Shown: positions 24,675-34,456, numbered from the stretch's first letter. The stretch: 64,000 bases of DNA from Pigmentiphaga daeguensis (GCF_039523035.1 NZ_BAAAEN010000008.1:150120-214119), one strand, 5' to 3'. Numbers and translations: made by a program. The notes: a model not told the origin generated them from the sequence alone.

Positions 24675-27052
24675 CAGGTAAGCTCCTTGGGTGCGGATTC
24701 CAGTTCGGGGGCGGGTCCGGTCGGCAGGATCGGACGTACCCACGGAAGCGTGAACTTGAAGATCGTGCCTCCGGCGGGATTGGCTTCGGCCCACAGCCGG
24801 CCGTGGTGGAACTCGATGATCGTGCGGCAGATGTTCAGGCCCATGCCCATGCCTTCCGACTTGGTGCTGTAGAAAGGCTCGAACAGCCGTTCGGGGTCGG
24901 CCAGCCCATGGCCGGTATCGGTGACTGCCACTTCAACCATGTCGTCGCGCACGTTCGCTTCCACCAGCAGTTCCCGCCCCTCTGAATCCTGCATGGCCTC
25001 CAGGCCGTTTTTCATCAGATTCAGGACCACCTGTTCGATCAGGATAGGATCGGCAAGAACGTCCGGCAACTGTTCGGGTATTTTTTGAATGATATCGATC
25101 CGCCGGGTCCGGGACTCGATCCCGGCAAAACCGACCGCATTATCCACGATCGTGGGCAGGCTGACCCGCTGGCGCTTGGGCTCGCTCCGCTTCACGAATT
25201 CGCGTATGCGGCGGATGATCATACCTGCACGCTGGGCCTGTGCGGTGGTTTTTTCCAGGGCCGGCAGCAATTTGGCCGGATCGGTATCGCCGGCGCGTAC
25301 CAGCGCCACCACGCCCATGCTGTAGTTGTTGATGGCCGTCAGCGGCTGGTTCAGCTCGTGCGCCAGCGACGAGGCCATTTCGCCCATGGTGATCAGGCGG
25401 CTGGTGAGCTGGATCTTCTCCTGCTGGGCGCGGGACGCTTCCTCGGAGGCCCGGCGCTCGGTGATGTCGCGCGCCACCTGCATGCGCACCCGGCGTCCGT
25501 CCACCCATTGCAGCATGCGATGGCGCACCTCGAACCAGCGGTGCGTGGACGAGGAATACACTTCGATTGCTTCATCGGTGAAACGGCCGCGCCGGCCGGC
25601 GGACAGTTCGTCGTGCCCGGTGGGCTGCGAACCCAGCACGCGGCGGTAGGTCTTGTTGGCGAACAGCAGTTCCGAGCCCTTGGGGGTCTCGGCCGTGACC
25701 GAGATGGCGTCGTCCAGGCCCTCGAGCACGGTCATGAAGCGTTCGTGGGCGGCGGCCAGGGCCTCGCGGATGCGCTTGGGCTCGGTGATGTCGGTCATGG
25801 ACGTCATCCACCCGGTCTGCACGCCACGCTGGTCCAGCAGCGGCGACACGTACATCCGCGCGAAGAAGATCGAGCCGTCGCGCCGCTGCGCCTCCATCTC
25901 GAAGCCGCTGCTGGGGGCGTTGCCCGACAGCAGCATCTCGGTGTTGCGCCACTGGGCGGCATGGTCGCCCTGGGGCCAGTAGGGGTAGGGCGGCGGCCGG
26001 CCCAGCAGGTCGGCCTCGTCCCAGCCCATCATCCGGCAGAAGGCCGGGTTCACATAGGTAATGCGGCCTTCCATGTCCAGCACCCGCATGCCGGTCAGCA
26101 TGGAGTTCTCCATGGCGCGGCGGAAGGCGGTCTCGGCGATCAGGGCCTGTTCGGCCTGGGAACGGAAGCGCGTGTGGCGCCACAGCGCGAACAGGCTCCA
26201 TATGATGACCGCCGACAGCGACACCACGACCCAGACCAGCATGGTCTGCGAGGTGTCGGTTTGCGTGCGGTAGCCGCGCGCGCTCAGCATCATGCCGTTG
26301 CCCGGCGGGTCCAGCGGCACTTCGTAGGCGTTGATGGCGCCCTTGTCCGCGCGCGACGACGAGGACACCAGCGGCATCTCGTTGCCGTCCAGGATGGAAA
26401 CCTTGTACTTGCGCTGGGTCTCCTGCGGGATCAGGTGCTGCAGGATGGCGTCCACCGAATACACCGTGGCCAGCGTGCCCAGGAAGCGTTCGTCCTGGAA
26501 CACCGGCACGTACAGGTCCAGGTAGACCTCGTTGTACTGCCCCCGGTAGGGGCGGGAATACGCCGGCCGGTGCTCGTCGCGGGCGATCTCGAAGGCGCGG
26601 AAGGCCTCCGGCTCGGCCGCGCCGGGGGCGCTCATGCGGAAGGTCTGGCCCGCGCGCCGGTCCGGCGTCGAGACCCAGACCGCCTTGCGGTCGGCGTTGA
26701 TCCAGGCCACGTGGATGATCTCGGGATGCTCGACCTGCAGTTCCCGGGCATCGTCCAGGAAGCGGCCCTCGGTCATGCTGGTGCGCACCAGGTCGCGTCC
26801 CAGCGCGCCCATGCGGTCGCGCGCCGCCAGCATGCGCAGGCGCATCGATTGCTGCGCCCAGTCGACGTCCCGCACCAGCGTGCCGTAGCGCTGGGCGTCG
26901 TCGCGGGCATCCAGCCACCACAGGATCGAGCCCATGACGCAGACGAACAGCCCCAGCGCGATGGCGGGCGTCAGCCAATACCAGCTGCGCCGGCGCAGGC
27001 GCCCCAGATCCTTGAACGGGGCGGGAATATTGGAAGGATGAACGGTAGACAT
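24674..27052 (-). CDS. PAS-domain sensor histidine kinase (FixL/TodS-like, membrane-bound)
   Basis: This 792-residue kinase has one membrane segment near residues 25-47, an extracytoplasmic sensor to about 270, and a second segment near 271-291. Two PAS domains follow (about 305-425, containing RITYVNPAFCRMMGWDEADL, and about 435-535). The H-box SSLAHELNQPLTAINNYSMG has His565, and the ATPase domain includes LNLMKNGLEAMQDSEG and SEGMGMGLNICRTIIEFHHG. Such HELNQPL kinases pair with FixJ-type regulators, encoded here by the overlapping next gene. It is divergent from aceE across 270 bases. The sensed signal is not evident; the PAS domains show no obvious haem-binding histidine pattern that I can confirm. 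Confidence 0.93.
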   Translation of the reverse strand: MSTVHPSNIPAPFKDLGRLRRRSWYWLTPAIALGLFVCVMGSILWWLDARDDAQRYGTLVRDVDWAQQSMRLRMLAARDRMGALGRDLVRTSMTEGRFLDDARELQVEHPEIIHVAWINADRKAVWVSTPDRRAGQTFRMSAPGAAEPEAFRAFEIARDEHRPAYSRPYRGQYNEVYLDLYVPVFQDERFLGTLATVYSVDAILQHLIPQETQRKYKVSILDGNEMPLVSSSSRADKGAINAYEVPLDPPGNGMMLSARGYRTQTDTSQTMLVWVVVSLSAVIIWSLFALWRHTRFRSQAEQALIAETAFRRAMENSMLTGMRVLDMEGRITYVNPAFCRMMGWDEADLLGRPPPYPYWPQGDHAAQWRNTEMLLSGNAPSSGFEMEAQRRDGSIFFARMYVSPLLDQRGVQTGWMTSMTDITEPKRIREALAAAHERFMTVLEGLDDAISVTAETPKGSELLFANKTYRRVLGSQPTGHDELSAGRRGRFTDEAIEVYSSSTHRWFEVRHRMLQWVDGRRVRMQVARDITERRASEEASRAQQEKIQLTSRLITMGEMASSLAHELNQPLTAINNYSMGVVALVRAGDTDPAKLLPALEKTTAQAQRAGMIIRRIREFVKRSEPKRQRVSLPTIVDNAVGFAGIESRTRRIDIIQKIPEQLPDVLADPILIEQVVLNLMKNGLEAMQDSEGRELLVEANVRDDMVEVAVTDTGHGLADPERLFEPFYSTKSEGMGMGLNICRTIIEFHHGRLWAEANPAGGTIFKFTLPWVRPILPTGPAPELESAPKELT

Positions 27053-27322
27053 GAAGAAAGTTTACGCACAGTGTGGTGCGTTCGGAGGCCCGCTGTTTTA
27101 TTGCAGCGCAGAATGCTTTTATCCGGGTTTCGTGGTAGATTTCACATTGTGGTAAATGATATCGTAAAGCGAAATTTTTATTGCATGGAAGGCTTCCTGC
27201 CTTCTAGAATCGCGCCGGAGTTGCGAGGGCCCTAGTTTTACATAGGCGAAGGCCGCCAACAGCGACTTAACCCTCGGATGGCTACGAGCCGTCCGGATGT
27301 CACAGAGACTCAGGAGACAGGC
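27053..27322. promoter_or_regulatory. Divergent control region and leader of aceE
   Basis: This 270-base spacer is markedly AT-rich between about 27100 and 27190. It contains the short palindrome CACATTGTG (27143-27151, CACA/TGTG arms) followed by GGTAAATGATATCGTAAAGC, and a small hairpin GAAGGC-TTCCT-GCCTTC at 27188-27204. A good ribosome site (CAGGAGA) precedes the aceE ATG. I cannot fix a single -35/-10 pair with confidence. The palindrome is a candidate site for a regulator of pyruvate dehydrogenase. Confidence 0.45.
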
Positions 27323-30037
27323 ATGTCCGCTCTTCCTCAGGTCGGGGCCGGTATAACCGCCGCCAACGACGAAGATACCCTGGAAACCCAAGAATGGCTC
27401 GAAGCCCTGGAAGCGGTTCTGGATCGCGAAGGCCCTGAGCGCGCGCATTACCTGCTGGAACGCCTGATCGACCTGGCCCGCCGTTCCGGCGCCTACATCC
27501 CGTTCTCGCCGAACACCGCCTACGTCAACACCATCCCGCCGCACATGGAGCCGGCGCATCCGGGCAAGCTGGATCTGGAAAACCGCATCCGCTCGTACAT
27601 CCGCTGGAACGCGATGGCCATGGTGGTCAAGGCCAACCGGCTGCATCCGCCCGATGGCGGCGACCTGGGCGGCCACATCGCCTCGTTCGCCTCGCTGGCG
27701 ACCATGATCGAGACCGGCCAGAACCACTTCTGGCACGCCGAGACCGAAAACCGCGGCGGCGACCTGGTCTACTTCCAGGGCCATTCCTCGCCCGGCGTGT
27801 ACGCCCGCGCCTTCCTGGAAGGCCGCCTGTCGGAAGACCAGCTCAACCATTTCCGCCAGGAAGTCGACGGCAAGGGCCTGTCGTCCTACCCGCATCCGAA
27901 GCTGATGCCCGACTTCTGGCAGTTCCCGACCGTCTCGATGGGCCTGGGCCCCCTGATGGCCATCTACCAGGCCCGTTTCCTGAAATACCTGCACGCCCGC
28001 GGCATCGCCGACACCAGCAACCGCAAGGTCTGGGTGTTCTGCGGCGACGGCGAAATGGACGAGCCCGAGTCGCTGGGCGCCATCAGCCTGGCCTCGCGCG
28101 AAAAGCTGGACAACCTGGTGTTCGTGATCAACTGCAACCTGCAGCGCCTGGACGGCCCGGTGCGCGGCAACGGCAAGATCATCCAGGAACTGGAAGGCGA
28201 ATTCCGCGGCAGCGGCTGGAACGTCATCAAGCTGATCTGGGGCGGCTACTGGGATCCGCTGCTGGCGCGCGACAAGGAAGGCATCCTGCGCCAGATCATG
28301 GAAGAGACCGTCGACGGCGAATACCAGGCCTACAAGGCCAACGACGGCGCGTTCGTGCGCGAGAACTTCTTCGGCAAGCACCCCAAGCTGCTGGAGATGG
28401 TCAGCCGCATGAGCGACGAGGACATCTGGCGCCTGAACCGCGGCGGCCATGACCCGCACAAGGTCTACGCCGCGTTCGACGCCGCGCAGAACAGCCAGGG
28501 CCGCCCGACCGTCATCCTGGCCAAGACCATCAAGGGCTACGGCATGGGCGCCGCCGGCGAGTCGCGCAACCCCGCGCACCAGCAGAAGAAGCTGGACGAC
28601 GACATCATCCGCGCCTACCGCGACCGCTTCAACATCCCGGTGCCGGACGACAAGCTGGGCGAACTGCCGTACTTCAAGCCGTCCGACGAATCGCCGGAAA
28701 TGAAGTACCTGCACGAGCGCCGCCAGGCCCTGGGCGGCTACCTGCCGCACCGCCGCCAGAAGGCCGACGAGCACCTGCCCGCGCCGGCGCTGTCGACCTT
28801 CCAGGCCGTGCTCGATCCCACCGCCGAGGGCCGCGAGATCTCGACCACGCAAGCCTTCGTGCGCATCCTGACGCAACTGCTGCGCGACAAGACGCTCGGC
28901 CCGCGCGTCGTGCCCATCGTGCCCGACGAATCGCGCACCTTCGGCATGGAAGGCATGTTCCGCCAGATCGGCATCTACGCCCACGAAGGCCAGAAGTACG
29001 TGCCCGTGGACAAGGCGCAGGTCATGTACTACCGCGAGGCGGAAGACGGCCAGATCCTGGAAGAGGGCATCAACGAAGCGGGCGCGATGAGCTCGTGGAT
29101 CGCCGCGGCGACGTCCTACTCGTCGAACAACCGCATCATGGTGCCGTTCTACATCTATTACTCGATGTTCGGCTTCCAGCGCATCGGCGACCTGGCCTGG
29201 GCCGCCGGCGACATGCAGGCCCGCGGCTTCATGCTGGGCGGCACCGCCGGCCGCACGACGCTCAACGGCGAAGGCCTGCAGCACGAGGACGGCCACAGCC
29301 ACCTGATGTCGGCCACCATCCCCAACTGCGTGTCGTACGACCCGACCTTCGCGCACGAACTGGCGGTCATCATCCAGAACGGCCTCAAGCGCATGGTGGA
29401 AGACCAGGAAAACGTCTTCTACTACATCACGGTCATGAACGAGAACTATGCCCAGCCGGGCCTGAAGGCCGGCGACGAAGAGGGCATCATCCGCGGCATG
29501 TACCAGTTGAAGAAGAGCGAGGCCAAGGCCGAGCATCGCGTCCAGCTGCTGGGTTCGGGCACCATCCTGCGCGAAGTCATCGCCGCCCAGGAACTGCTCG
29601 AGAAGGACTGGGGCGTTGCCGCCGACGTCTGGAGCGTGACCAGCTTCACCGAGCTGCGCCGCAACGGCCTGGACGCCGATCGCCACAACCTGCTGCATCC
29701 GACCGAGAAGAAGGCCCAGGTCGCCTACGTGACCGAAGTGCTGGAAAAGACCGAAGGTCCCATCGTCGCCTCGACCGACTACATGAAGTCCTTCGCCGAC
29801 CAGATCCGTCCGTTCATCCCCAGGGGCCGCACCTACAACGTGCTGGGCACCGACGGGTTCGGCCGTTCCGACTTCCGCGCCAAGCTGCGCGAACACTTCG
29901 AGGTGGATCGCCACTTCGTCACGCTGTCCGCCCTGAAGGCGCTGGCCGACGAAGGCAAGATCCCGGTGAAGAAGGTGGCCGAGGCCATCAAGAAGTACGG
30001 CATCAACCCCGAGAAAGCCAACCCTCAACACGCGTGA
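27323..30037 (+). CDS. aceE: Pyruvate dehydrogenase E1 component, homodimeric type
   Basis: This 904-residue thiamine-diphosphate enzyme decarboxylates pyruvate and reductively acetylates E2. The thiamine-binding motif begins GDGEMDEPESLGAISLASRE (about residue 241) and ends in FVINCNLQRLDGPVRGNG. Other typical blocks are IPPHMEPAHPGKLDLENRIR, GRTTLNGEGLQHEDGHSHLM and TDGFGRSDFRAKLREHFEVD. I chose the ATG at 27323 because of the CAGGAGA site seven bases upstream; the frame is open a little further. It is the first gene of the aceE-aceF-lpdA operon, with aceF 112 bases downstream. Confidence 0.97.
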   Translation: MSALPQVGAGITAANDEDTLETQEWLEALEAVLDREGPERAHYLLERLIDLARRSGAYIPFSPNTAYVNTIPPHMEPAHPGKLDLENRIRSYIRWNAMAMVVKANRLHPPDGGDLGGHIASFASLATMIETGQNHFWHAETENRGGDLVYFQGHSSPGVYARAFLEGRLSEDQLNHFRQEVDGKGLSSYPHPKLMPDFWQFPTVSMGLGPLMAIYQARFLKYLHARGIADTSNRKVWVFCGDGEMDEPESLGAISLASREKLDNLVFVINCNLQRLDGPVRGNGKIIQELEGEFRGSGWNVIKLIWGGYWDPLLARDKEGILRQIMEETVDGEYQAYKANDGAFVRENFFGKHPKLLEMVSRMSDEDIWRLNRGGHDPHKVYAAFDAAQNSQGRPTVILAKTIKGYGMGAAGESRNPAHQQKKLDDDIIRAYRDRFNIPVPDDKLGELPYFKPSDESPEMKYLHERRQALGGYLPHRRQKADEHLPAPALSTFQAVLDPTAEGREISTTQAFVRILTQLLRDKTLGPRVVPIVPDESRTFGMEGMFRQIGIYAHEGQKYVPVDKAQVMYYREAEDGQILEEGINEAGAMSSWIAAATSYSSNNRIMVPFYIYYSMFGFQRIGDLAWAAGDMQARGFMLGGTAGRTTLNGEGLQHEDGHSHLMSATIPNCVSYDPTFAHELAVIIQNGLKRMVEDQENVFYYITVMNENYAQPGLKAGDEEGIIRGMYQLKKSEAKAEHRVQLLGSGTILREVIAAQELLEKDWGVAADVWSVTSFTELRRNGLDADRHNLLHPTEKKAQVAYVTEVLEKTEGPIVASTDYMKSFADQIRPFIPRGRTYNVLGTDGFGRSDFRAKLREHFEVDRHFVTLSALKALADEGKIPVKKVAEAIKKYGINPEKANPQHA

Positions 30038-30149
30038 TCGATGGCCGGGATGGGTAAGATAGGGACTGCCCCTGTCTTGCCCGCCCGGCCGGCGCGCGCC
30101 TGCCTGCGGCGGGGGCGCCGGTGGGGTCCGGCTTTCTGGAGACTACAGA

Positions 30150-31817
30150 ATGAGTAATGTGAGCGAGCTGAAAGTCCCCGACATCGGTGATTTCAGCGAA
30201 GTCGAAGTGATCGAGATCCTGGTCTCGGTGGGCGACACCATCAAGGCCGAGCAAAGCCTGGTCACGGTCGAGTCCGACAAGTCGTCCATGGAAATCCCGG
30301 CCGCCGCCGGCGGGGTGGTCAAGGCCATCAAGGTCAAGGTCGGCGACAAGGTCAGCGAAGGTACGCCGCTGGTCGAGATCGAAGCCGCCGGCGGCGCCGA
30401 GGCGCCCCAGCGGGAAGCGGCGCCTGCCAAGGCCGAAGCGCCCGCCGCCGTGCCCGCCGCCAAGCAGGAAGCCGCGCCGCAGGCCGCGCCGGCCGCCGCG
30501 CCCGCCCAGGGCGGTGGCGAGGAAACCGTGGTCGTGCCCGACATCGGCGACTTCAAGGACGTCGAAGTCATCGAACTGCTGGTCAAGGCCGGCGACAAGG
30601 TCTCGGCCGAGCAAAGCCTGGTCACCGTCGAGTCCGACAAGTCCTCCATGGAAATCCCGACCTCGGTCGCAGGCGAAGTCACCGAGGTGCTGGTCAAGGT
30701 CGGCGACAAGGTATCCAAGGGTAGCCAACTGGTGAAGGTCAAGACCGGTGCCGCCGCCGCTGCCGCGCCGGCCGCCAAGGCCGAGAGCGCGCCGGCTCCC
30801 GCCGCCAGGGCCGAGGCGCCGGCGCCCGCCGCGCCGGCCGCCGCGCCCGCGGCCAAGCAGCCGCCCGTGCCGGCCGACTCCGCCGTCGAACACGCGCCTT
30901 CCAAGGCCCATGCCTCGCCGTCCGTGCGCAAGTTCGCGCGCGAACTGGGCGTGGACCTTTCCAAGGTGCCCGCCACCGGTCCCAAGGGCCGCATCACGCC
31001 CGACGACGTGCGCAACTTCGTCAAGAAGGCCCTGGCGGGCGGCGCCGCCGCAGCGCCCGCGGCCGCCGGCGGCTCGGGCTCCGGCCTGGAAGTGCTGGCC
31101 TGGCCCAAGGTCGATTTCGCCAAGTTCGGCGAAGTCGAGGCCAAGCCGCTGTCGCGCATCAAGAAGATCTCCGGCGCCAACCTGCACCGCAACTGGGTGA
31201 TGATCCCCCACGTCACCAACAACGAGGATGCGGACATCACCGACCTGGAAGCCTTCCGCGTCCAGCTCAACAAGGAAAACGAGAAATCCGGCGTCAAGGT
31301 CACGATGCTCGCGTTCCTGATCAAGGCCGTCGTCTCGGCGCTAAAGAAATTCCCCGAGTTCAACGCCTCGCTGGAAGGCGACAACCTGATCCTGAAGAAG
31401 TACTTCCACATCGGTTTCGCCGCCGACACGCCCAACGGGCTGGTGGTGCCGGTCATCCGCGACGCCGACAAGAAGGGCGTCCTGGAGCTGGCCAAGGAAA
31501 CCTCCGAACTGGCCAAGAAGGCGCGCGACGGCAAGCTCTCGCCCTCGGAAATGCAGGGCGGCTGCTTCTCGATCTCGTCGCTGGGCGGCATCGGCGGCAC
31601 CAGCTTCACGCCCATCATCAACGCGCCCGAAGTGGCCATCCTGGGCGTCAGCCGTTCCACCATGAAGCCCGTCTGGGACGGCAAGCAGTTCGTGCCGCAA
31701 CTGACGCTGCCCATGTCGCTGTCGTACGACCACCGCGTCATCGACGGCGCCGCCGGCGCCCGCTTCAACGCCTACCTGGCCTCGGTGCTGGCGGACTACC
31801 GCCGCATCCTGCTGTAA
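30150..31817 (+). CDS. aceF: Dihydrolipoamide acetyltransferase (pyruvate dehydrogenase E2)
   Basis: This 555-residue protein has two lipoyl domains, with the lipoylated lysines in ESDKSSMEIP at Lys44 and Lys164, joined by Ala/Pro-rich linkers. A peripheral-subunit-binding domain follows (SPSVRKFARELGVDLSKVPA, TGPKGRITPDDVRNFV). The catalytic core has the active-site motif YDHRVIDGAAGARF with His528 and Asp532. E. coli has three lipoyl domains in E2; two here plus one on E3 is the layout familiar from Ralstonia/Bordetella-type complexes. The third gene starts 10 bases after its stop. Confidence 0.97.
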   Translation: MSNVSELKVPDIGDFSEVEVIEILVSVGDTIKAEQSLVTVESDKSSMEIPAAAGGVVKAIKVKVGDKVSEGTPLVEIEAAGGAEAPQREAAPAKAEAPAAVPAAKQEAAPQAAPAAAPAQGGGEETVVVPDIGDFKDVEVIELLVKAGDKVSAEQSLVTVESDKSSMEIPTSVAGEVTEVLVKVGDKVSKGSQLVKVKTGAAAAAAPAAKAESAPAPAARAEAPAPAAPAAAPAAKQPPVPADSAVEHAPSKAHASPSVRKFARELGVDLSKVPATGPKGRITPDDVRNFVKKALAGGAAAAPAAAGGSGSGLEVLAWPKVDFAKFGEVEAKPLSRIKKISGANLHRNWVMIPHVTNNEDADITDLEAFRVQLNKENEKSGVKVTMLAFLIKAVVSALKKFPEFNASLEGDNLILKKYFHIGFAADTPNGLVVPVIRDADKKGVLELAKETSELAKKARDGKLSPSEMQGGCFSISSLGGIGGTSFTPIINAPEVAILGVSRSTMKPVWDGKQFVPQLTLPMSLSYDHRVIDGAAGARFNAYLASVLADYRRILL

Positions 31818-31827
31818 GGAGCCCGAG

Positions 31828-33645
31828 ATGGCGATAGAACTCAAGGTACCCGACATCGGCGACTTCAAGGACGTCGAAGTCATCGAGATCCTGGTGGCCG
31901 TGGGCGACACCATCAAGGCCGAGCAAAGCCTGATCACCGTCGAATCCGACAAGTCCTCCATGGAAATCCCCGCCGCGCAGGGCGGGGTGGTCAAGGCCAT
32001 CAAGGTCAAGGTCGGCGACAAGGTCAGCGAAGGCTCGGTGCTCGTCGAGGTCGACGCGGCCGAAGGCGCCGCCGCGGCCAGCCCGGCCCCGGCCGCGGAC
32101 GGCAAGTCGCGTACCGGTTTCCCCAAGGTCGAAGTGGCGCCCGCCGCCATGCACGAACTGGGCGAACCGACCTCCGACAAGCCGGATCCCGACCCCGTCC
32201 CGCTGCCCGCCGCCGCCAGCTTCGGCGGCAAGGCCGACCAGAGCTTCGACGTCGTGGTCCTGGGCGCCGGCCCCGGCGGCTACTCCGCCGCCTTCCGCGC
32301 CGCCGACCTGGGCCTGAAAGTGGCCCTGGTCGAACGCTATTCGACCCTGGGCGGGGTCTGCCTGAACGTCGGCTGCATTCCCTCCAAGGCCCTGCTGCAT
32401 ACCGCGGCCGTGGTCGAGGAAGCCGCCAAGATGGCCGAGCACGGCATCACCTTCGGCAAGCCCGAAATCGACCTGGACAAGTTGCGCAAGTTCAAGGACG
32501 GCGTCGTCGGCAAGCTGACCGGCGGCCTGGCGGGCATGGCCAAGGCCCGCAAGGTCACCGTGGTGACTGGCGTCGGCGCCTTCGTCGGCCCCAACCACAT
32601 CGAAGTGCATGGCAAGGACGGCAAGCAGGTCATCCAGTTCGCCAGCGCCATCATCGCCGCCGGCAGCCAGTCCGTGAAACTGCCCTTTGCCCCGGAAGAC
32701 GAACGCATCGTCGACTCCACCGGCGCACTGCTTTTGAAGCGCGTGCCCAAGAAGATGCTCATCATCGGCGGCGGCATCATCGGCCTGGAAATGGGCACGG
32801 TGTACTCGACCCTGGGCGCCAGGCTCGACGTCGTCGAAATGCTGGACGGCCTGATGCAGGGCGCCGACCGCGACCTGGTCAAGGTCTGGCAGAAGATGAA
32901 CGAACACCGCTTCGACAACATCATGTTGAAGACCAAGACGGTGGGCATCGAGGCCAAGGCCGATGGCATCTGGGTCACCTTCGAGGGCGAGAAGGCCCCC
33001 AAGGAACCCCAGCGCTACGACCTCGTCCTGCAGGCCGTCGGCCGCAGCCCCAACGGCAAGAAGATCGGCGCCGACAAGGCCGGCGTGCAGGTGGGCGACC
33101 GCGGATTCATTCCGGTGGATTCCCAGATGCGCACCAACGTGCCGCACATCTACGCCATCGGCGACATCGTCGGCCAGCCCATGCTGGCCCACAAGGCCGT
33201 GCATGAGGGCCACGTGGCGGCGGAAGCCGCGGCCGGCCAGAAGAGCCACTTCGACGCCACCGTCATCCCCTCCGTGGCTTACACGGATCCGGAAGTCGCG
33301 TGGGTGGGCCTGACCGAGGACGAAGCCAGGAAGCAGGGCCGCAAGGTCACCAAGGGCATGTTCCCCTGGGCCGCTTCGGGCCGCGCCATCGCCAATGGGC
33401 GCGACGAAGGGTTCACCAAGCTGCTGTTCGACGAAGAGACGCACCGGATCGTGGGCGGCGGCATCGTGGGGACGAATGCCGGCGACATGATCGGCGAGGT
33501 CGCCGTGGCGATCGAGATGGGGGCGGATATGGTGGATATCGGGAAGACCATCCATCCGCATCCGACCCTGGGCGAGTCGATCGGGATGGCGGCCGAGGTG
33601 GCGGAAGGGGTGTGTACGGATTTGCCGCCGGTCAGGAAGAAGTAG
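31828..33645 (+). CDS. lpdA: Dihydrolipoamide dehydrogenase (E3) with N-terminal lipoyl domain
   Basis: This 605-residue flavoprotein reoxidises dihydrolipoamide using NAD. It begins with a lipoyl domain (Lys42 in ESDKSSMEIP) and a linker of about 40 residues. The FAD-binding site is VVVLGAGPGGYSAAFRAADL, the redox disulfide Cys178/Cys183 lies in GVCLNVGCIPSKALLHT, and the NAD site is KMLIIGGGIIGLEMGTVYS. It ends with the catalytic histidine region GKTIHPHPTLGESIGMAAE. Ordinary Lpd is about 475 residues, so the extra length is the lipoyl domain, nearly identical at DNA level to lipoyl domain 1 of aceF. A strong terminator follows. Confidence 0.97.
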   Translation: MAIELKVPDIGDFKDVEVIEILVAVGDTIKAEQSLITVESDKSSMEIPAAQGGVVKAIKVKVGDKVSEGSVLVEVDAAEGAAAASPAPAADGKSRTGFPKVEVAPAAMHELGEPTSDKPDPDPVPLPAAASFGGKADQSFDVVVLGAGPGGYSAAFRAADLGLKVALVERYSTLGGVCLNVGCIPSKALLHTAAVVEEAAKMAEHGITFGKPEIDLDKLRKFKDGVVGKLTGGLAGMAKARKVTVVTGVGAFVGPNHIEVHGKDGKQVIQFASAIIAAGSQSVKLPFAPEDERIVDSTGALLLKRVPKKMLIIGGGIIGLEMGTVYSTLGARLDVVEMLDGLMQGADRDLVKVWQKMNEHRFDNIMLKTKTVGIEAKADGIWVTFEGEKAPKEPQRYDLVLQAVGRSPNGKKIGADKAGVQVGDRGFIPVDSQMRTNVPHIYAIGDIVGQPMLAHKAVHEGHVAAEAAAGQKSHFDATVIPSVAYTDPEVAWVGLTEDEARKQGRKVTKGMFPWAASGRAIANGRDEGFTKLLFDEETHRIVGGGIVGTNAGDMIGEVAVAIEMGADMVDIGKTIHPHPTLGESIGMAAEVAEGVCTDLPPVRKK

Positions 33646-33660
33646 GGGTGTCGTAGTTTG

Positions 33661-33693
33661 AAAAAAAAGGCCGCACTTTGTGTGGCCTTTTTT
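33661..33693 (+). terminator. Intrinsic terminator of the aceE-aceF-lpdA operon
   Basis: GGCCGCAC (33669-33676) pairs with GTGTGGCC (33680-33687), including one G-T pair, around a 3-base loop. Eight A precede the stem and six T follow, so the stem can extend through A-T pairs. It starts 15 bases after the lpdA stop. Confidence 0.9.
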
Positions 33694-33742
33694 GTTTTTT
33701 GCGGCAGCCAGGGGAACGGGTGCCTTGATGAGTCGGCCATGA

Positions 33743-34456
33743 TCACCACCGAACGGTTCGACCACAATAGTCGAGGTATTCGAGGCCGGGATGGCCCCGT
33801 TTGGTCAGAAGCACGTTCACAACCCCGGGAACACTTTCCTCGATCGACAATCTCCCCTCAGGGCCTCCCAGGTCGGTGCGCACCCAACCCGGCGCGATCA
33901 GCAGCATGGCCCGTGGCGTTTGCGCTTGACGCGCGGCAAAGCTGCGCATGAATTGGTTCAAGGCTGCCTTGCTGCCACGGTAAACCTCCCGCTGGCCGGA
34001 TTCGTTGTCGGCGATACTGCCTTGTCCGGATGACATGACCCCGATCAGGCCGGCCGGCGTGACAAGGTCGGACAAGCGCTCGACCACCCGCATCGGGCTA
34101 AGTGCATTGGTGATCATGAGATTCACGAAATCCTCCGTCGAGACCTCACCGATGGTCTGAGTCGGGTCAGGATTGGTCGTCCCGGCATTGACAAACAGAA
34201 TGTCGAACATCCGGCCGGACAGGCGCTCGTGTAAGGATCGGATCTGCTCGGGTCGGGTAATGTCCAGCATTTCAATGTCGACCCGGTCCGGATGCGCATC
34301 GGCCAAATCGTGCAAGAGAGTCCGGCCGCCACCGGCGCGGACTGTGCCCACGACGTGCCAGCCGTTTTTCAGGAATTCGGCCGCCATGGCGTGGCCGAGG
34401 CCGCGCGAGGCGCCGATGAGCAGGACGGTGGGGGTGTGAACCGATGCTTGGGGCAT
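33743..34456 (-). CDS. SDR-family NAD(P)-dependent oxidoreductase
   Basis: This 237-residue short-chain dehydrogenase has the cofactor motif VLLIGASRGLGHAMAAEFLK, followed by NAG in ILFVNAGTTNPDPTQ. The catalytic residues include a serine in IGVMSSGQGSIADN and Tyr-x-x-x-Lys in EVYRGSKAALNQFMRSFAAR. The Arg after Gly in the first motif region and VGTVRAGG suggest NADP preference, though this is uncertain. Codon usage and G+C are lower than in the flanking pyruvate dehydrogenase operon. It is divergent from a LysR gene across 131 bases containing a direct repeat, the usual layout of an LTTR and its target. The substrate is unknown. Confidence 0.9.
   Translation of the reverse strand: MPQASVHTPTVLLIGASRGLGHAMAAEFLKNGWHVVGTVRAGGGRTLLHDLADAHPDRVDIEMLDITRPEQIRSLHERLSGRMFDILFVNAGTTNPDPTQTIGEVSTEDFVNLMITNALSPMRVVERLSDLVTPAGLIGVMSSGQGSIADNESGQREVYRGSKAALNQFMRSFAARQAQTPRAMLLIAPGWVRTDLGGPEGRLSIEESVPGVVNVLLTKRGHPGLEYLDYCGRTVRW

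Noticed and set aside
27119..30031. A very long open frame on the strand opposite aceE
   Set aside because: It mirrors the coding frame of aceE in GC-rich DNA. The translation is rich in His, Val, Gly, Ala and Arg without any domain, and aceE itself is unmistakable. Similar antisense frames opposite copA (ATPase), prlC, lpdA and the DUF6351 gene were dropped for the same reason.
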